Assembly: GCA_965205525.1 (NCBI GenBank)
Contig: OZ242171.1
Span: 930,001 to 994,000, forward strand
DNA from: G965205525 sp965205525
GTDB lineage: Bacteria; Pseudomonadota; Gammaproteobacteria; JABABF01
Reading direction: 5' to 3'
DNA: 64,000 nt
Shown: positions 42,943 through 52,576 of the stretch, piece after piece
Layout: each line of letters opens with the position of its first letter
Position numbering within the stretch: the stretch's first letter is position 1
Notes under the pieces: generated by a model
The model's database searches: none
What the model saw: the letters and a program-made list of their open reading frames with translations, nothing else
What the model was told of the DNA's origin: nothing
Translations under genes and position numbers: made by a program

Positions 42943-43933
42943 CCAGAGTGGAGGAGAATACATGGCCGCCATCTCCCCTGGCTACAAAATACAGGCTGTC
43001 TCCCTTTGCCGGCTGCAAGGCGGCCCGCAGGGCGGCCCGTCCAGGCAAGGCTATGGGGCTTGGCGGCAGCCCTCGGATCCGATAGGTATTGTAGGGATTT
43101 TTGGGGTCTTCCAAATGCCGGCGGCTCAGGTTGCCGTCAAAGTCGGACCCTAAACCATAGATGACTGCAGGGTCGGTCTCCAGGCGCATGCTCCGTTTCA
43201 GCCGACGCACGAATACTCCAGCCACCTGGGGACGCTCCTCTGCCAGCCCCGTCTCCTTCTCCACGATGGCGGCGAGTATCAGGGCATCGTAGGGAGTCCG
43301 GTAGGGCAGCCCCGGGGCCCGCTCTGCCCACTCCGCCGCCAGGATCTGCAGCATGCGCCTGTGGGCGGTCAGCAGGACATCCGCATCGCTGTCGCCGTAG
43401 CTGAAAGAATAGGTGTCGGGAAAGAAAAGCCCCTCCGCTGACTGATAGCCGGAAATACCCAGACGGCGCAGGATCTCCGTGTCCGCCAAATCCGCCAGCC
43501 GAGGGCGGAGCCCGGCTTCATGCAGCGCTCCGAGAGCCTGGCGGAAAGACCAGCCCTCCACCAGAGTGACCTGCCGTTTCACCACCCGACCCCGACCCAG
43601 GTCCTCTAAGAGACTGCGGGCAGAGGTGCCCGGCGGAAAATAGTATTCCCCGGCGTGAAGGCGGCGGTCCAGGCGACGGAGCCGAGCGTAGGCCAGCACC
43701 AGGCCCGGCTCTTCCAGCAGGCCCTGCTCGGCGAGGGCGGCGCTCAGCCGGGACAGGGAAGTGCCGGGTTCAAGGTGATAGAAAAATCCCTCCGGGGGGA
43801 TCGGAAGCGGCCGCTCCAAGCGGCTTTTGGCGTACAGGGCTGCCGAAACAGCAATACAGAAGAGAACCAGCGCCGCCGCCGCCCAGAAAAACGCTCCTCG
43901 CATCCCTCCCCGGCAGGACAGCATGGATCTCAC
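42878..43933 (-). CDS. mltG: Endolytic murein transglycosylase
   Basis: Inner-membrane YceG-family enzyme that cleaves nascent glycan strands. A membrane segment ([17 protein letters not shown]) is followed by a LysM-like part and the catalytic domain with the Glu in [20 protein letters not shown] and the signature [13 protein letters not shown]. 351 residues. The start overlaps the fabF stop by four bases. The usual pabC between fabF and mltG is absent. Confidence 0.93.
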   Translation of the reverse strand: MRSMLSCRGGMRGAFFWAAAALVLFCIAVSAALYAKSRLERPLPIPPEGFFYHLEPGTSLSRLSAALAEQGLLEEPGLVLAYARLRRLDRRLHAGEYYFPPGTSARSLLEDLGRGRVVKRQVTLVEGWSFRQALGALHEAGLRPRLADLADTEILRRLGISGYQSAEGLFFPDTYSFSYGDSDADVLLTAHRRMLQILAAEWAERAPGLPYRTPYDALILAAIVEKETGLAEERPQVAGVFVRRLKRSMRLETDPAVIYGLGSDFDGNLSRRHLEDPKNPYNTYRIRGLPPSPIALPGRAALRAALQPAKGDSLYFVARGDGGHVFSSTLEAHRQAVRRYQMRKSDSARPQ

Positions 43934-45174
43934 CCGGGAGCACCCTGCAGGATAAGACAGCCATTGGTGCCGCCGAAGCCGAAAGAGTTGGAGAGTACGC
44001 TCCTTATTTTCATATCGCGGGCACTGCCAGGCACATAGTCCAGGCGGCAGCTCTCATCCGGGCAGTCCAGGTTGATCGTGGGGGGCACCGCCTGATGCCG
44101 GAGCGCCAGCACACTGAAGATGGCCTCCACGGCGCCGGCTGCTCCTAGCAGGTGGCCGGTCATGGACTTGGTGGAGCTGATTGCCAGGCGGCGGGCGTGC
44201 TCTCCGAATACAGTCTCCACCGCCCTGCTCTCCGCCAAATCACCGAGCTTGGTGGAGGTGCCGTGCGCATTGATGTACTGCACCTCCTCTGGCGGGAGAC
44301 CGGCATCCTGCAGGGCGGTCTGCATTGCCTGGGCAGCACCGCTCCCGTCCTCTGGGGGGGCGGTCATGTGGTGGGCATCTGAGCTCATGCCGAAGCCCGC
44401 CACTTCGGCCAGGATCTCTGCTCCCCGGCTCTTGGCGCATTCGTACTCCTCAAGGATCATAATCCCGGCGCCATCGCCGAGGACAAAACCGTCCCGGTCT
44501 CGATCCCAGGGGCGGCTGGCAGCGGCGGGGTCTTCGTTTCGGGTGGAGAGGGAGCGGGCCGCTGCAAAGCCGGCCATGCCGAGGGGCGTGATGGCTTTCT
44601 CTGCGCCGCCGGCCAGCATGGCATCCGCCTCTCCCGAGGCGATCATCCGGGCCGCCAGGCCGATGGCGTGGGTGCCGGTAGCGCAGGCGGTAGCCACGGC
44701 CAGGCTGGGACCGGTAAAGCCATAATGAACCGACAGATTGCCCGCCACCATGTTGATAATGCTGGAAGGCACCAGGAAGGGACTGACTCGGCGCAGGCCC
44801 TGCTTCTGCAGGGTGAGACTCCCCTCCTCGGTGGTGCCGATGCCGCCGATGCCGGAGCCGATGACGGCGCCGATGCGCCGGGCCCGCTCGCCCTCAAATT
44901 CCAAGCCGGCGGACTGCACCGCCTGCATGCCGGCGGCCATTCCGTATTGAATGAAAACATCCATGCGCCGAGCCTCCTTTGCCGACAGCCAATCCTCCAG
45001 GTGAAATCCCTGCACCTCGCCGCCGAAACGGGGGTTTAGGGCGGAGGCATCAAATTCGCTGATGGCGGCAATGCCGCTCTGTCCTTCACAGAGGGCCTTC
45101 CACACCCCTTCGGCATCGCAGCCGAGAGGAGAAACTAAGCCGAAACCCGTAACGACAACGGTTTTGCCCCGCAT
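43930..45174 (-). CDS. fabF: 3-oxoacyl-[acyl-carrier-protein] synthase II
   Basis: Condensing enzyme of fatty-acid elongation. The catalytic triad is Cys in [13 protein letters not shown], His in [12 protein letters not shown] and His in [15 protein letters not shown]. 414 residues, the usual length. About 75 bp downstream of acpP. Confidence 0.95.
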   Translation of the reverse strand: MRGKTVVVTGFGLVSPLGCDAEGVWKALCEGQSGIAAISEFDASALNPRFGGEVQGFHLEDWLSAKEARRMDVFIQYGMAAGMQAVQSAGLEFEGERARRIGAVIGSGIGGIGTTEEGSLTLQKQGLRRVSPFLVPSSIINMVAGNLSVHYGFTGPSLAVATACATGTHAIGLAARMIASGEADAMLAGGAEKAITPLGMAGFAAARSLSTRNEDPAAASRPWDRDRDGFVLGDGAGIMILEEYECAKSRGAEILAEVAGFGMSSDAHHMTAPPEDGSGAAQAMQTALQDAGLPPEEVQYINAHGTSTKLGDLAESRAVETVFGEHARRLAISSTKSMTGHLLGAAGAVEAIFSVLALRHQAVPPTINLDCPDESCRLDYVPGSARDMKIRSVLSNSFGFGGTNGCLILQGAPG

Positions 45175-45248
45175 GGTCTTGACACCTGCTTAGCCTTTAG
45201 CCGGCGCCTTGGCAAAGGCAGACCCGGCGGGACGGGAGGCTGCCGCAG

Positions 45249-45503
45249 TTACTCGCTCTCGCTGCTCTGGCGCCCCTTCACAAAATCTATCGCCTCCTGA
45301 ACGGTGGTGATTTTCTCTGCGTCTTCGTCGGGGATATCCAATTCAAATTCCTCTTCCAAGGCCATCACCAGCTCTACGGTGTCTAGTGAATCCGCCCCGA
45401 GATCTTCAACGAAAGAAGCCGGTCCTTTTACCTCCTCAGCCTTCAGGCTGAGGCGGTCGGCGATAATTTTTTTGACTTGCTCTTCTATGCTTATGCTGCC
45501 CAT
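45249..45503 (-). CDS. acpP: Acyl carrier protein
   Basis: Carries acyl chains on 4'-phosphopantetheine attached to Ser in the motif [17 protein letters not shown]. The start at 45503 ([18 protein letters not shown]) gives 84 residues; the longer frame to 45554 is unlikely. A short acidic C-terminal tail (RQSSESE) extends past the usual end. It is followed by fabF but is separated from fabG by 3.4 kb, which is unusual. Confidence 0.95.
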   Translation of the reverse strand: MGSISIEEQVKKIIADRLSLKAEEVKGPASFVEDLGADSLDTVELVMALEEEFELDIPDEDAEKITTVQEAIDFVKGRQSSESE

Positions 45504-45608
45504 GGGTGTGTTTGCTCTCCTCTGTCTATGTAAAAAGGGAAAAGTCCGCACCAAGGGATGCGAACTGCGCGCCTATTCTAACCGAAATAACAGAGTCAAT
45601 CCCTCGCC

Positions 45609-45724
45609 CCTTCGTCCCTCTCCCAAAAGGAAAGGAGAAGAGAGGGGGACTTCCCCCCTCTCCCAAGGGAAAGAAGAAAAAGAGAGGGGGGCCTTCCCCT
45701 CTCCCTGCAGGGAAAGGGAGAAAT
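45609..45724. repeat. Intergenic purine/pyrimidine repeat, three imperfect units
   Basis: Three units of roughly 33-42 bp (45609-45649, 45650-45691, 45692-45724) each contain CCCTCTCCC followed by GGAAAG and then GAGAGGGGG. Each unit can fold as a hairpin and together they resemble the dispersed short palindromic elements of GC-rich proteobacteria. It lies between acpP and the upstream hydrolase gene and could act as a terminator. Confidence 0.75.
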
Positions 45725-45726
45725 CT

Positions 45727-46767
45727 CTAGGAGGAAACGGCAGAATAAAGATGCCGTCCATCTTCCCCAAGGCTGCGCTCCAGCCGACCCTCGGTGATCA
45801 GGTAGTTCAGATGGGCCAGGCACTCGCCGATAGCGAGAAAGGACTGTATGCCCTCCAGCTTGCGCGAAAACATTACCGACATCAGCTCCACCGCTGCACG
45901 GGGTTCTGCACAGGCTTTGACCAGACTTTCCAAATGGCGGTGATGGTGGATCTCAAGCGCTTGCAGCCTCTCCTGCAGGCCGTAAAAGGGGGTGTTGTGG
46001 GCCGGAAAAATCAGAGTGTCCTCGGGCAGCTGGCCCAGGCGCTGGAGGGATTGAAACCAGTCCCTCAGGGGATTGCCCTCCGGCTCCATGGGCATCAGGC
46101 TGATATTGGGGCTGATGCGGGGCAGCACCTGATCACCGGCAAGCAGCAGTCCATCCCGCTCACAATACAGGCAGGCATGTTCAGGAGAATGCCCCCGCCC
46201 CACGATAATCCGCCATTGCCGGCCGCCGATCTCCAAGACATCCCCCTCCTGCAGGCGCCGGTACACCGGCGGCAGAGGCTCCCGCGGGAACCCCCCTGCC
46301 CGGCCCTGCCCCGAGCCCAGCTTCGGCACCGCTGTGCCATCCATGCCGGCCCGGCGGTAAAACAGCCGGATGTGCTCCAAGGCAGAGTGGTCGCCGTCAC
46401 GGCTCGCTTCCTGGAAAATGCGTGTGCTCATGTACTCTCCCAAGCTCATATAGAGAGGGATATCCCATTCCCGGCATAGCCAGCCCGCTTGACCGGTATG
46501 ATCTGGGTGCATGTGGGTGCACAGCACCGCCTGGGGGGATTGACCGGAGAAATCTCCCTGAAAAAGATTCTGCCAGTGGCTGCGGGTAATCTCATCCCCG
46601 AGACCGGTATCCACAATCCACATTCCCCCCTCATCCTCTAAGAGATACAGGTTGATATGGTTGAGGGCCATGGGCAGGGGCATCCGCAGCCAGTGCAGTC
46701 CTTCCAGCGCCATACGGGCAGTCCCCGGTGCGGGGGGCTCGTCAAAGGGATAGCGAATCGTGCTCAT
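45727..46767 (-). CDS. Metallo-beta-lactamase fold hydrolase
   Basis: A 346-residue MBL protein with the metal site THMHPDHTG and the later ligands in GRGHSPEHACLYC, GDQVLP and FPAHNTPF. It resembles LACTB2-like or hydroxyacylglutathione hydrolase-like proteins with an additional C-terminal winged-helix-like region (LAIGECLAHLNYLITEGRLER). Substrate unknown. It lies between acpP and the tRNA cluster on the same strand. Confidence 0.82.
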   Translation of the reverse strand: MSTIRYPFDEPPAPGTARMALEGLHWLRMPLPMALNHINLYLLEDEGGMWIVDTGLGDEITRSHWQNLFQGDFSGQSPQAVLCTHMHPDHTGQAGWLCREWDIPLYMSLGEYMSTRIFQEASRDGDHSALEHIRLFYRRAGMDGTAVPKLGSGQGRAGGFPREPLPPVYRRLQEGDVLEIGGRQWRIIVGRGHSPEHACLYCERDGLLLAGDQVLPRISPNISLMPMEPEGNPLRDWFQSLQRLGQLPEDTLIFPAHNTPFYGLQERLQALEIHHHRHLESLVKACAEPRAAVELMSVMFSRKLEGIQSFLAIGECLAHLNYLITEGRLERSLGEDGRHLYSAVSS

Positions 46768-46773
46768 AAAAAA

Positions 46774-46850
46774 TGGGGTGAGCGATGGGACTTGAACCCA
46801 CGACCACCGGGATCACAACCCGGGGCTCTACCAGCTGAGCTACGCCCACC
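46774..46850 (-). tRNA. tRNA-His (GTG)
   Basis: Minus strand. Acceptor stem with the extra 5' G of histidine tRNAs (GGTGGGC), D-loop AGCTCAGCTGGTAGAGC, anticodon GTG, T-loop GGGTTCAAGTCCC and encoded CCA. Confidence 0.95.
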
Positions 46851-46922
46851 ATAAACCACACTGCTTCAAACCACACTGCTTCAGGGGCAACCTTCCGCTC
46901 CGGTGGACACTGGCCTGCTAAA

Positions 46923-46999
46923 TGGCGCGCCCGGCAGGATTTGAACCTGCAACCCGCGGCTTAGAAGGCCGCTGTTCTATCCAATTGAACTACGGGCGC
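46923..46999 (-). tRNA. tRNA-Arg (TCT)
   Basis: Minus strand. Acceptor GCGCCCG/CGGGCGC, anticodon TCT in the loop CCTTCTAAG, T-loop GGTTCAAATCC and encoded CCA. Confidence 0.95.
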
Positions 47000-47049
47000 G
47001 AAAAACGAAACCCGAGACAGGACAGGCGCCACCCTCTCAGCCGACAAAA

Positions 47050-47126
47050 TGGTCGGGGCAGAGAGATTTGAACTCCCGACTTCCTGCTCCCAAAGCAGGC
47101 GCGCTACCAGACTGCGCCATGCCCCG
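47050..47126 (-). tRNA. tRNA-Pro (TGG)
   Basis: Minus strand. Acceptor CGGGGCA paired with TGCCCCG, anticodon TGG in CTTTGGGAG, T-loop AGTTCAAATCT and encoded CCA. With the Arg and His genes it forms a cluster in the order seen in pseudomonads. Confidence 0.95.
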
Positions 47127-47271
47127 AAAACAGCGGTAGAGCATTTTACACCTTTCGGAGATGCCATCGTGCCTTTGTCGTAGCGGGAGCGCTGCTGAAT
47201 TGGGGCCCCGTGGGAAACACCTGCGTGGGAGATCTGCCGCCGCCCTGCTCTCTTTTGCTGCAGAGGATGGT

Positions 47272-48825
47272 TCATTTTGCCAAAGAGGATTTCGGTTTCA
47301 CCCGTATGATTTTCACCGCCATCCGAGCAGCACCTGCCTCCAGGCTTTCCGGCGTCTCGGCGGCGGCGCTGAAGAGCCACAGACCCGGGGCGGGCAGACC
47401 TGCCGGGAACCGGGCATCCCCCGCCGGTGTCGCCGGCCCCAGCAGAACCTCTGCCGTCTCCCGGCGAGACCCCAGTCGCGCTGTCACCCTCACTGTCGTC
47501 GGTCGCCCGGGTGCCGTGCTCGCCGCTGTTCTCACCGTCAGCGATTGTCCCAGGGGCAGCTCTGGCGGCGGGGCTGTCTGCCAGACGCTGAGGGTATTGT
47601 CACGACTGCGGGCGCGATAGAAGCTGCCGGCGGTGAGCAGCAGCCTGCCGTCCGGGCTGACGGCAGTGCGGCGCACAAATAAAAGTCCGTCAATTCCATC
47701 CTTGCCATTCTTGTATACAGCCGCCTTCCGCAGCGGAACAGCCGTGCTGTCCCCCGTCTGCCAGACGCTGAGCGCATCGTCGCTTGTAGCTACTGCGTAC
47801 AGCGTTCTGCCGTCCGGACCGGGGGCGATGTCCAAGACGCTGAAAAGCCCATCTCCTTTGAATATCTTGAGCAAAGAGAGGGGCTCTGCAGCGGCATCTC
47901 TGCCGGTATTAACCTGCCAGGCACTGAGGGCATTGTCGCCAGCTGCCGCAACATAGACGCGCCTGCTCTTCGGGCCGACTGCCACCGCGTGTGCAAGCAG
48001 CAGCCCGCTGATGCCCTCTTCGCCGTCCCGGTATACCTTGAGCTGGGTGAGAGGGCTGTCGTCGGCGGCATTGATTCGCCACACGCCGAGGGCGTTGCCC
48101 AAATCTGTCACAGTGAACAAGAGCTTGCCGTTCGGGCTGACCGCAATGCCCGAGACCGCCCACAGGCCGTCAATGCTGCCCTTGGCATTCCTGTACACCT
48201 TGAGCTGGGTCAGAGGATTGTCCGTATCGGCACCCAGACGCCAGACACTGAGAGCGGAAGCGCTGATAGACACAGCAAACAGCCGTCGGCCATCTGGACT
48301 GAGCGCGATGGCGGAGGCGCCCTGCAGTCCGTCTATGCCGTCCTTGCCATCCTTGTACACCTTGAGCTGGGTCAGGGGATTGTCGGTGCCCTGGTTCAAG
48401 CGCCAGGCACTGAGAGCCTGCTCGGCGCTCCCGATGACGAATAGCCGCTTGCCATCCGGGCTGGCAGCTACATCCTGTGCGCCGGCGAGCCCGTCAATGC
48501 CGCCCTCGCCGTCTTTGTACACGGCGATTTGAATTAGGGGGCTGCCGCTGTCCGGGTTGACCTGCCAGACACTGAGGGCGTCGTCTCTGCTGCCGGTGAC
48601 AAAGGCTCGTCTGCCGTCCGGGCTGAAAGCGATGGCGGATGCCCCCTTCAGCCCCTCCGTGCTGCCCTGTCCGTTGCGATGCACCGCCAGCGGAGTGAGC
48701 CCTATTCGCTGCGGAGCTTTTTTCGTAGCCGTTTTCAGCTGCAATCCCAGCACCGGCAGAGGGGCCGCCGCCGACACCGCCAGGCATGGCAGCAGACAGA
48801 AAATCGCAATGGCAAAAGGCAGCAT
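47272..48825 (-). CDS. Secreted seven-bladed beta-propeller protein
   Basis: From the second Met (48825) the protein starts with a signal peptide MLPFAIAIFCLLPCLAVSAA. Seven repeats of about 53 residues follow, each with the plan GIDGLxGAxAIAxSPDGRRLF, DxALSVW and PLTQLKVYKDGKD, which predicts a seven-bladed lactonase/YVTN-type propeller. About 110 C-terminal residues form a separate beta-rich or low-complexity part. The frame is open from 48873. The function is unknown; binding or periplasmic scaffolding is typical of such proteins. It sits 12 bp after fabG and separates fabG from the tRNAs and acpP. Confidence 0.8.
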   Translation of the reverse strand: MLPFAIAIFCLLPCLAVSAAAPLPVLGLQLKTATKKAPQRIGLTPLAVHRNGQGSTEGLKGASAIAFSPDGRRAFVTGSRDDALSVWQVNPDSGSPLIQIAVYKDGEGGIDGLAGAQDVAASPDGKRLFVIGSAEQALSAWRLNQGTDNPLTQLKVYKDGKDGIDGLQGASAIALSPDGRRLFAVSISASALSVWRLGADTDNPLTQLKVYRNAKGSIDGLWAVSGIAVSPNGKLLFTVTDLGNALGVWRINAADDSPLTQLKVYRDGEEGISGLLLAHAVAVGPKSRRVYVAAAGDNALSAWQVNTGRDAAAEPLSLLKIFKGDGLFSVLDIAPGPDGRTLYAVATSDDALSVWQTGDSTAVPLRKAAVYKNGKDGIDGLLFVRRTAVSPDGRLLLTAGSFYRARSRDNTLSVWQTAPPPELPLGQSLTVRTAASTAPGRPTTVRVTARLGSRRETAEVLLGPATPAGDARFPAGLPAPGLWLFSAAAETPESLEAGAARMAVKIIRVKPKSSLAK

Positions 48826-48885
48826 CGCAATGGACCGCCGGGGGGGAAATAGCCGAAGCGCAATTTGCAGCACGATTTTCTCCGC

Positions 48886-49641
48886 TTATCCCATATGCAG
48901 GCCGCCGTTGACGCACAGGGTTGCCCCGGTGATGTAGGCGCCGCTCTCTGCAGCGAGGAAGAGCACGGAGCGCGCCACGTCCTCGGCTGTGCCGAAGCTC
49001 CCCATGGGGATGCGGGCCAAGAGTTCTTCACGCACTTTTTCTGGCAGCCCTCGCGTCATATCAGTGTCTATGAATCCGGGTGCCACCGTGTTGACGGTTA
49101 TCGAGCGGGAGCCCAGCTCCAGGGCCAGCGCCCGGCTGAAGCCCTCCAGGCCGGCCTTGGCGGCGGCGTAGTTCGCCTGCCCCGCATTGCCCGTGCTCGC
49201 CACCACCGAGCTGATATTGATGATGCGTCCCCAGCGGGCTCGCACCATGTCCCTGGCGCAGGCCCGGCAAAGCCGGTACGCCAGGGATAGATCCACCTCC
49301 AGCACGGATTGCCAGTCCTCCTCCGTCATGCGCAAAAAGATGCTGTCACGGTTGATGCCTGCATTGTTAACTAGAATTTCCGGTGCGCCCGCCTCTTCTC
49401 GCAGCTGCTTGATAAAGGTGCTCGCCGTCTCTGCGCCTGCTCCTTGCAGCACCATGCCGAGACCGTCGTGCTGTTTGAGATGCGCCGTAATCGCGCTGGC
49501 ACCCTCTTGGGTGGTGGCGGTGCCGATGACTCGGCAGCCGGCATGCGCCAGGACTTCGGCAATCGCCTGCCCGATGCCGCGGCTGGCACCGGTGACGAGG
49601 GCAATGCGGCCCTTGAGAGCATTCTGTTCTGTGTCAGTCAT
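48886..49641 (-). CDS. fabG: 3-oxoacyl-[acyl-carrier-protein] reductase
   Basis: NADPH-dependent SDR of fatty-acid synthesis. It has the cofactor motif TGASRGIGQAIAE, NNAG and the catalytic Ser...Tyr-x3-Lys (SSVVASTG and NYAAAKAG). 251 residues. It follows fabD after about 60 bp. Confidence 0.95.
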   Translation of the reverse strand: MTDTEQNALKGRIALVTGASRGIGQAIAEVLAHAGCRVIGTATTQEGASAITAHLKQHDGLGMVLQGAGAETASTFIKQLREEAGAPEILVNNAGINRDSIFLRMTEEDWQSVLEVDLSLAYRLCRACARDMVRARWGRIINISSVVASTGNAGQANYAAAKAGLEGFSRALALELGSRSITVNTVAPGFIDTDMTRGLPEKVREELLARIPMGSFGTAEDVARSVLFLAAESGAYITGATLCVNGGLHMG

Positions 49642-49703
49642 GGGGCTTTAGCCGCGGGGAAATACTGGATCGGTTCAAGGGCGGTACTTTTGGCAACTGC
49701 GCA

Positions 49704-50648
49704 TCAGGGGGAGCCGCTGGTGCAGGACAGCGTCTCTTCCAAGGCCGACAGCGGGTCCATGGCCAGGCATTCCAAGTCTTTTACAATGCGACGCCCCATT
49801 GTGCACAGCACCTTTCCGGGACCGCATTCCACGATCTGTGTCACGCCCCCAGCTGCCATCTGCCGCATGCTGTCGCTCCAGCGCACCGGGCTGTATACCT
49901 GCTCTGCCAGAAGTGCGCGAATCTTCTCGGGCTCTGGCTCGGTCTTCGCATGCACATTGTGCACGACGGGCACCTCGGGAGAGCGCAGAGTTATGCCGCT
50001 CAGCATTTTCTCTAAGCGCTGTCCCGCCGGGCGCATCAGCTCGGTATGAAAAGGAGCGCTCACCGGCAGCGGGGTCACACGCCTGGCCCCCGCTTCCCGA
50101 CAGGCCGTGGCGGCCTGCTCCACCGCTGCGGCGTGACCGGCTATTACCACTTGTCCCGGTGCATTGAAATTGACCGCCTGCACTATTTTTTCACCCTGCA
50201 CCCCTTGGCAGGCTGCTATCACCTCCGGGTCCGGCAGACCCAGCACGGCGGCCATCGCCCCCTCTCCCGCCGGCACCGCCTCCTGCATGAACTGTCCCCG
50301 GGCCCGCACCAGATCTACAGCGGGGGCGAAATCCAGCACACCGGCACACACCAGAGCAGTGATTTCCCCGAGGCTGTGCCCGGCCATGAAAGCGGGCCGA
50401 GGCCGGTTCTGCTCACGCCAGATTCGCCACAGGGCAACCCCTGCGACAAGCATCAGCGGCTGGGTGTTTTCTGTCAGCTGCAATTTCTCTGCCGGCCCCT
50501 TCTCTGCCAAATCCCACAGGTCCAGGCCCAGCACAGCGGAGGCTTCGTAAAAGGTCTGGCGCACCGAGGTATGCTCGGCAGCTGTATCCGCCAGCATGCC
50601 GACCCTCTGGGAGCCCTGACCGGGAAAGACGACCGCAAATTTTTTCAT
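49704..50648 (-). CDS. fabD: Malonyl-CoA:ACP transacylase
   Basis: Loads malonyl groups on ACP. Start at 50648 (MKKFAVVFPGQGSQ) gives 314 residues. The nucleophile Ser is in MAGHSLGEIT and the catalytic His in PVSAPFHTELM. 19 bp after plsX. Confidence 0.95.
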   Translation of the reverse strand: MKKFAVVFPGQGSQRVGMLADTAAEHTSVRQTFYEASAVLGLDLWDLAEKGPAEKLQLTENTQPLMLVAGVALWRIWREQNRPRPAFMAGHSLGEITALVCAGVLDFAPAVDLVRARGQFMQEAVPAGEGAMAAVLGLPDPEVIAACQGVQGEKIVQAVNFNAPGQVVIAGHAAAVEQAATACREAGARRVTPLPVSAPFHTELMRPAGQRLEKMLSGITLRSPEVPVVHNVHAKTEPEPEKIRALLAEQVYSPVRWSDSMRQMAAGGVTQIVECGPGKVLCTMGRRIVKDLECLAMDPLSALEETLSCTSGSP

Positions 50649-50667
50649 GGCACCGCAGGCCCCCCGC

Positions 50668-51750
50668 TCAGCATAGGTCGGCAGCACTTAAGTCGCTGCT
50701 GTCCTCTTGGGTCTCCTTGGCAAAATAACGACTCAGACTATGAAATGCCCCCGAGGAAACCTGGCGGCAGGCATACTCTATCGCGGCGGCAAAAGCGGTC
50801 TCTTCGGCACCGCCGTGGCTTTTGACGACCACCCCCTTGAGTCCCAGGAAACAGGCGCCGTTGTGCTGTCCGGGCTCCACGCCACGGGCCAGGTCAGAGC
50901 CCCGAATGCCGAGCATGCCGAGAAGCAGACGGCGCAGCGGATATTTTTCCAGTTCCCTCTGCAGGTGGTAAAGCACCCGGTCGGCAGCGCTCTCCGCCGC
51001 TTTCAGGGCGATGTTGCCGACGAAGCCGTCACAGACGATTACATCCGAGCAGGCGCTGAACAGCTCGCTGCTCTCAATGAGGCCGATGTAGTTGAGGTCT
51101 TTTGCCGCGCTTAGCAGTTGGGCCGCTTCTCGCACCTGCCGATTCCCTTTGTCGGGTTCCGTGCCGATACCAAGGAGCGCCACCTTGGGCTTCCTCCCCG
51201 GGCTGTCTGCGGCGGCTAGCAAAGCGCCCAAGCGGGCAAACTGCAGCAGCCTGCGGGGGGATGTATCCACATTGGCGCCCACATCTAAGAGCAGGCTGTG
51301 CCCCGTCTTGGCAGGCAGGCGACAGCAGATTGCGGGACGCTCCACCCCGGGCCAAACGCCTAGGCAGCTGAGCCCTAAGCCCATCAATGCGCCGCTGTTC
51401 CCGGCACTGACACAGGCACAGGCGCGGCCATCCCGCACCGCTTCAATGGCTGCGCCCATGGAGGTGGCGCGGATCTCCTCTCGCTGCTCGCGGCGCAGCA
51501 CGGCAGCGGGCCGCTCCTCTTCGGCAACGGTTTTCGGAGCGTGCTGCAGTTCGATTCGCGAGTGCAGCGGAGCAGGTATGCGCCGGTCGATTTCCGCCTT
51601 CAAAAGGGGCTCCTTGCCGATGAGGAGAACTTTGAGTCCTTGCTGCTGCCGCAGGCAGCGGAGCACTCCCGCCACCGCCACCGGCACACCGCCATCTCCC
51701 CCCATCGCATCAATGGCGACCGGGGCAGCGGAATTTATTTCAGTCGGCAT
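50668..51750 (-). CDS. plsX: Phosphate acyltransferase
   Basis: Converts acyl-ACP to acyl-phosphate for phospholipid synthesis. The 360-residue product has the PlsX start VAIDAMGGDGGVP and CVSAGNSGALMGLGL, LLDVGANVD and VCDGFVGNIALK. Normal rpmF-plsX-fabD order. Confidence 0.95.
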   Translation of the reverse strand: MPTEINSAAPVAIDAMGGDGGVPVAVAGVLRCLRQQQGLKVLLIGKEPLLKAEIDRRIPAPLHSRIELQHAPKTVAEEERPAAVLRREQREEIRATSMGAAIEAVRDGRACACVSAGNSGALMGLGLSCLGVWPGVERPAICCRLPAKTGHSLLLDVGANVDTSPRRLLQFARLGALLAAADSPGRKPKVALLGIGTEPDKGNRQVREAAQLLSAAKDLNYIGLIESSELFSACSDVIVCDGFVGNIALKAAESAADRVLYHLQRELEKYPLRRLLLGMLGIRGSDLARGVEPGQHNGACFLGLKGVVVKSHGGAEETAFAAAIEYACRQVSSGAFHSLSRYFAKETQEDSSDLSAADLC

Positions 51751-51820
51751 ACACGAAAGATGCCGTTCAAACAGGAAGAGAGTTCAGCCGGAACCCGAGG
51801 AAATGAAGAGAATGTGCGGG

Positions 51821-52030
51821 CTAGGTTTCAGCCTCAGTCTCTTCCTCGGCTTCCTTTACCTTTCGGATAATCACGCGACGGCCGCGGTAAAAGCCGTCTT
51901 CGGTGATGTGATGGCGACGATGACGCTCGCCGCTCACCGGGTCCGTGGAGAGGGTCGGCAGGGAAAGGGAATCGTGGGAGCGGCGCATATTGCGCCGAGA
52001 GCGAGTTTTGCGGTTCTTCTGTACAGCCAT
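51821..52030 (-). CDS. rpmF: 50S ribosomal protein L32
   Basis: A 69-residue basic protein that starts [20 protein letters not shown], the L32 consensus. The C terminus has an acidic tail ([10 protein letters not shown]) beyond the usual end. Three bp after the yceD gene. Confidence 0.95.
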   Translation of the reverse strand: MAVQKNRKTRSRRNMRRSHDSLSLPTLSTDPVSGERHRRHHITEDGFYRGRRVIIRKVKEAEEETEAET

Positions 52031-52033
52031 GAT

Positions 52034-52555
52034 TTAGGGGCTCCGGTCGTCCAGGGCGGCAAAGGGCCTGTGCAGGCCGCTTTGCATCCCGAGGTGAATA
52101 TATTTCTTCGGCAACTGGCAATGCCCCGACCGATGCTGGCACACAGAGGGCAAACCGAGGAGTATTTCGTCTTCCAAGGCATGATGCAGGTCCAGCTTGC
52201 TGCCAGCTGGCACAAGCACTGGCTCCAGCTGTCGGGGCAGATGCCTGGCCTCGGCATCATCCCGCACTAAACACCATTGCACCGAAAGCGTGAGGTCGAG
52301 GGTCATGGGCTTCATGCAACGCTGGCAGGTCACCTGGAGATCGCTTTTCAGCTCACCGGCGGCAAGGCAGCGATTTTCAGCATCCCGGGAAAATTTTAGG
52401 CGCACCTCGACCTCCCCCAGGCTGTCCGCCAAGATTTCTGCCAGGCGCGACAGGAGGGACAGGGGCAGACTGCCTGTAACTTCGGCCTCCTCTTCGGCAA
52501 GGAGCGCTGCGTCAATTCGGCGCGGCAGTTTTTTTGGCTGCTGCAAGATAGACAT
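52034..52555 (-). CDS. yceD: DUF177 protein YceD (23S rRNA accumulation protein)
   Basis: A 173-residue YceD/DUF177 protein with the CQRCMKPM cysteine motif typical of the family. In E. coli it is cotranscribed with rpmF and needed for normal 23S rRNA levels, which fits the position here. Confidence 0.9.
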   Translation of the reverse strand: MSILQQPKKLPRRIDAALLAEEEAEVTGSLPLSLLSRLAEILADSLGEVEVRLKFSRDAENRCLAAGELKSDLQVTCQRCMKPMTLDLTLSVQWCLVRDDAEARHLPRQLEPVLVPAGSKLDLHHALEDEILLGLPSVCQHRSGHCQLPKKYIHLGMQSGLHRPFAALDDRSP

Positions 52556-52576
52556 TCAGAGGTCGGATAAAAGCCG

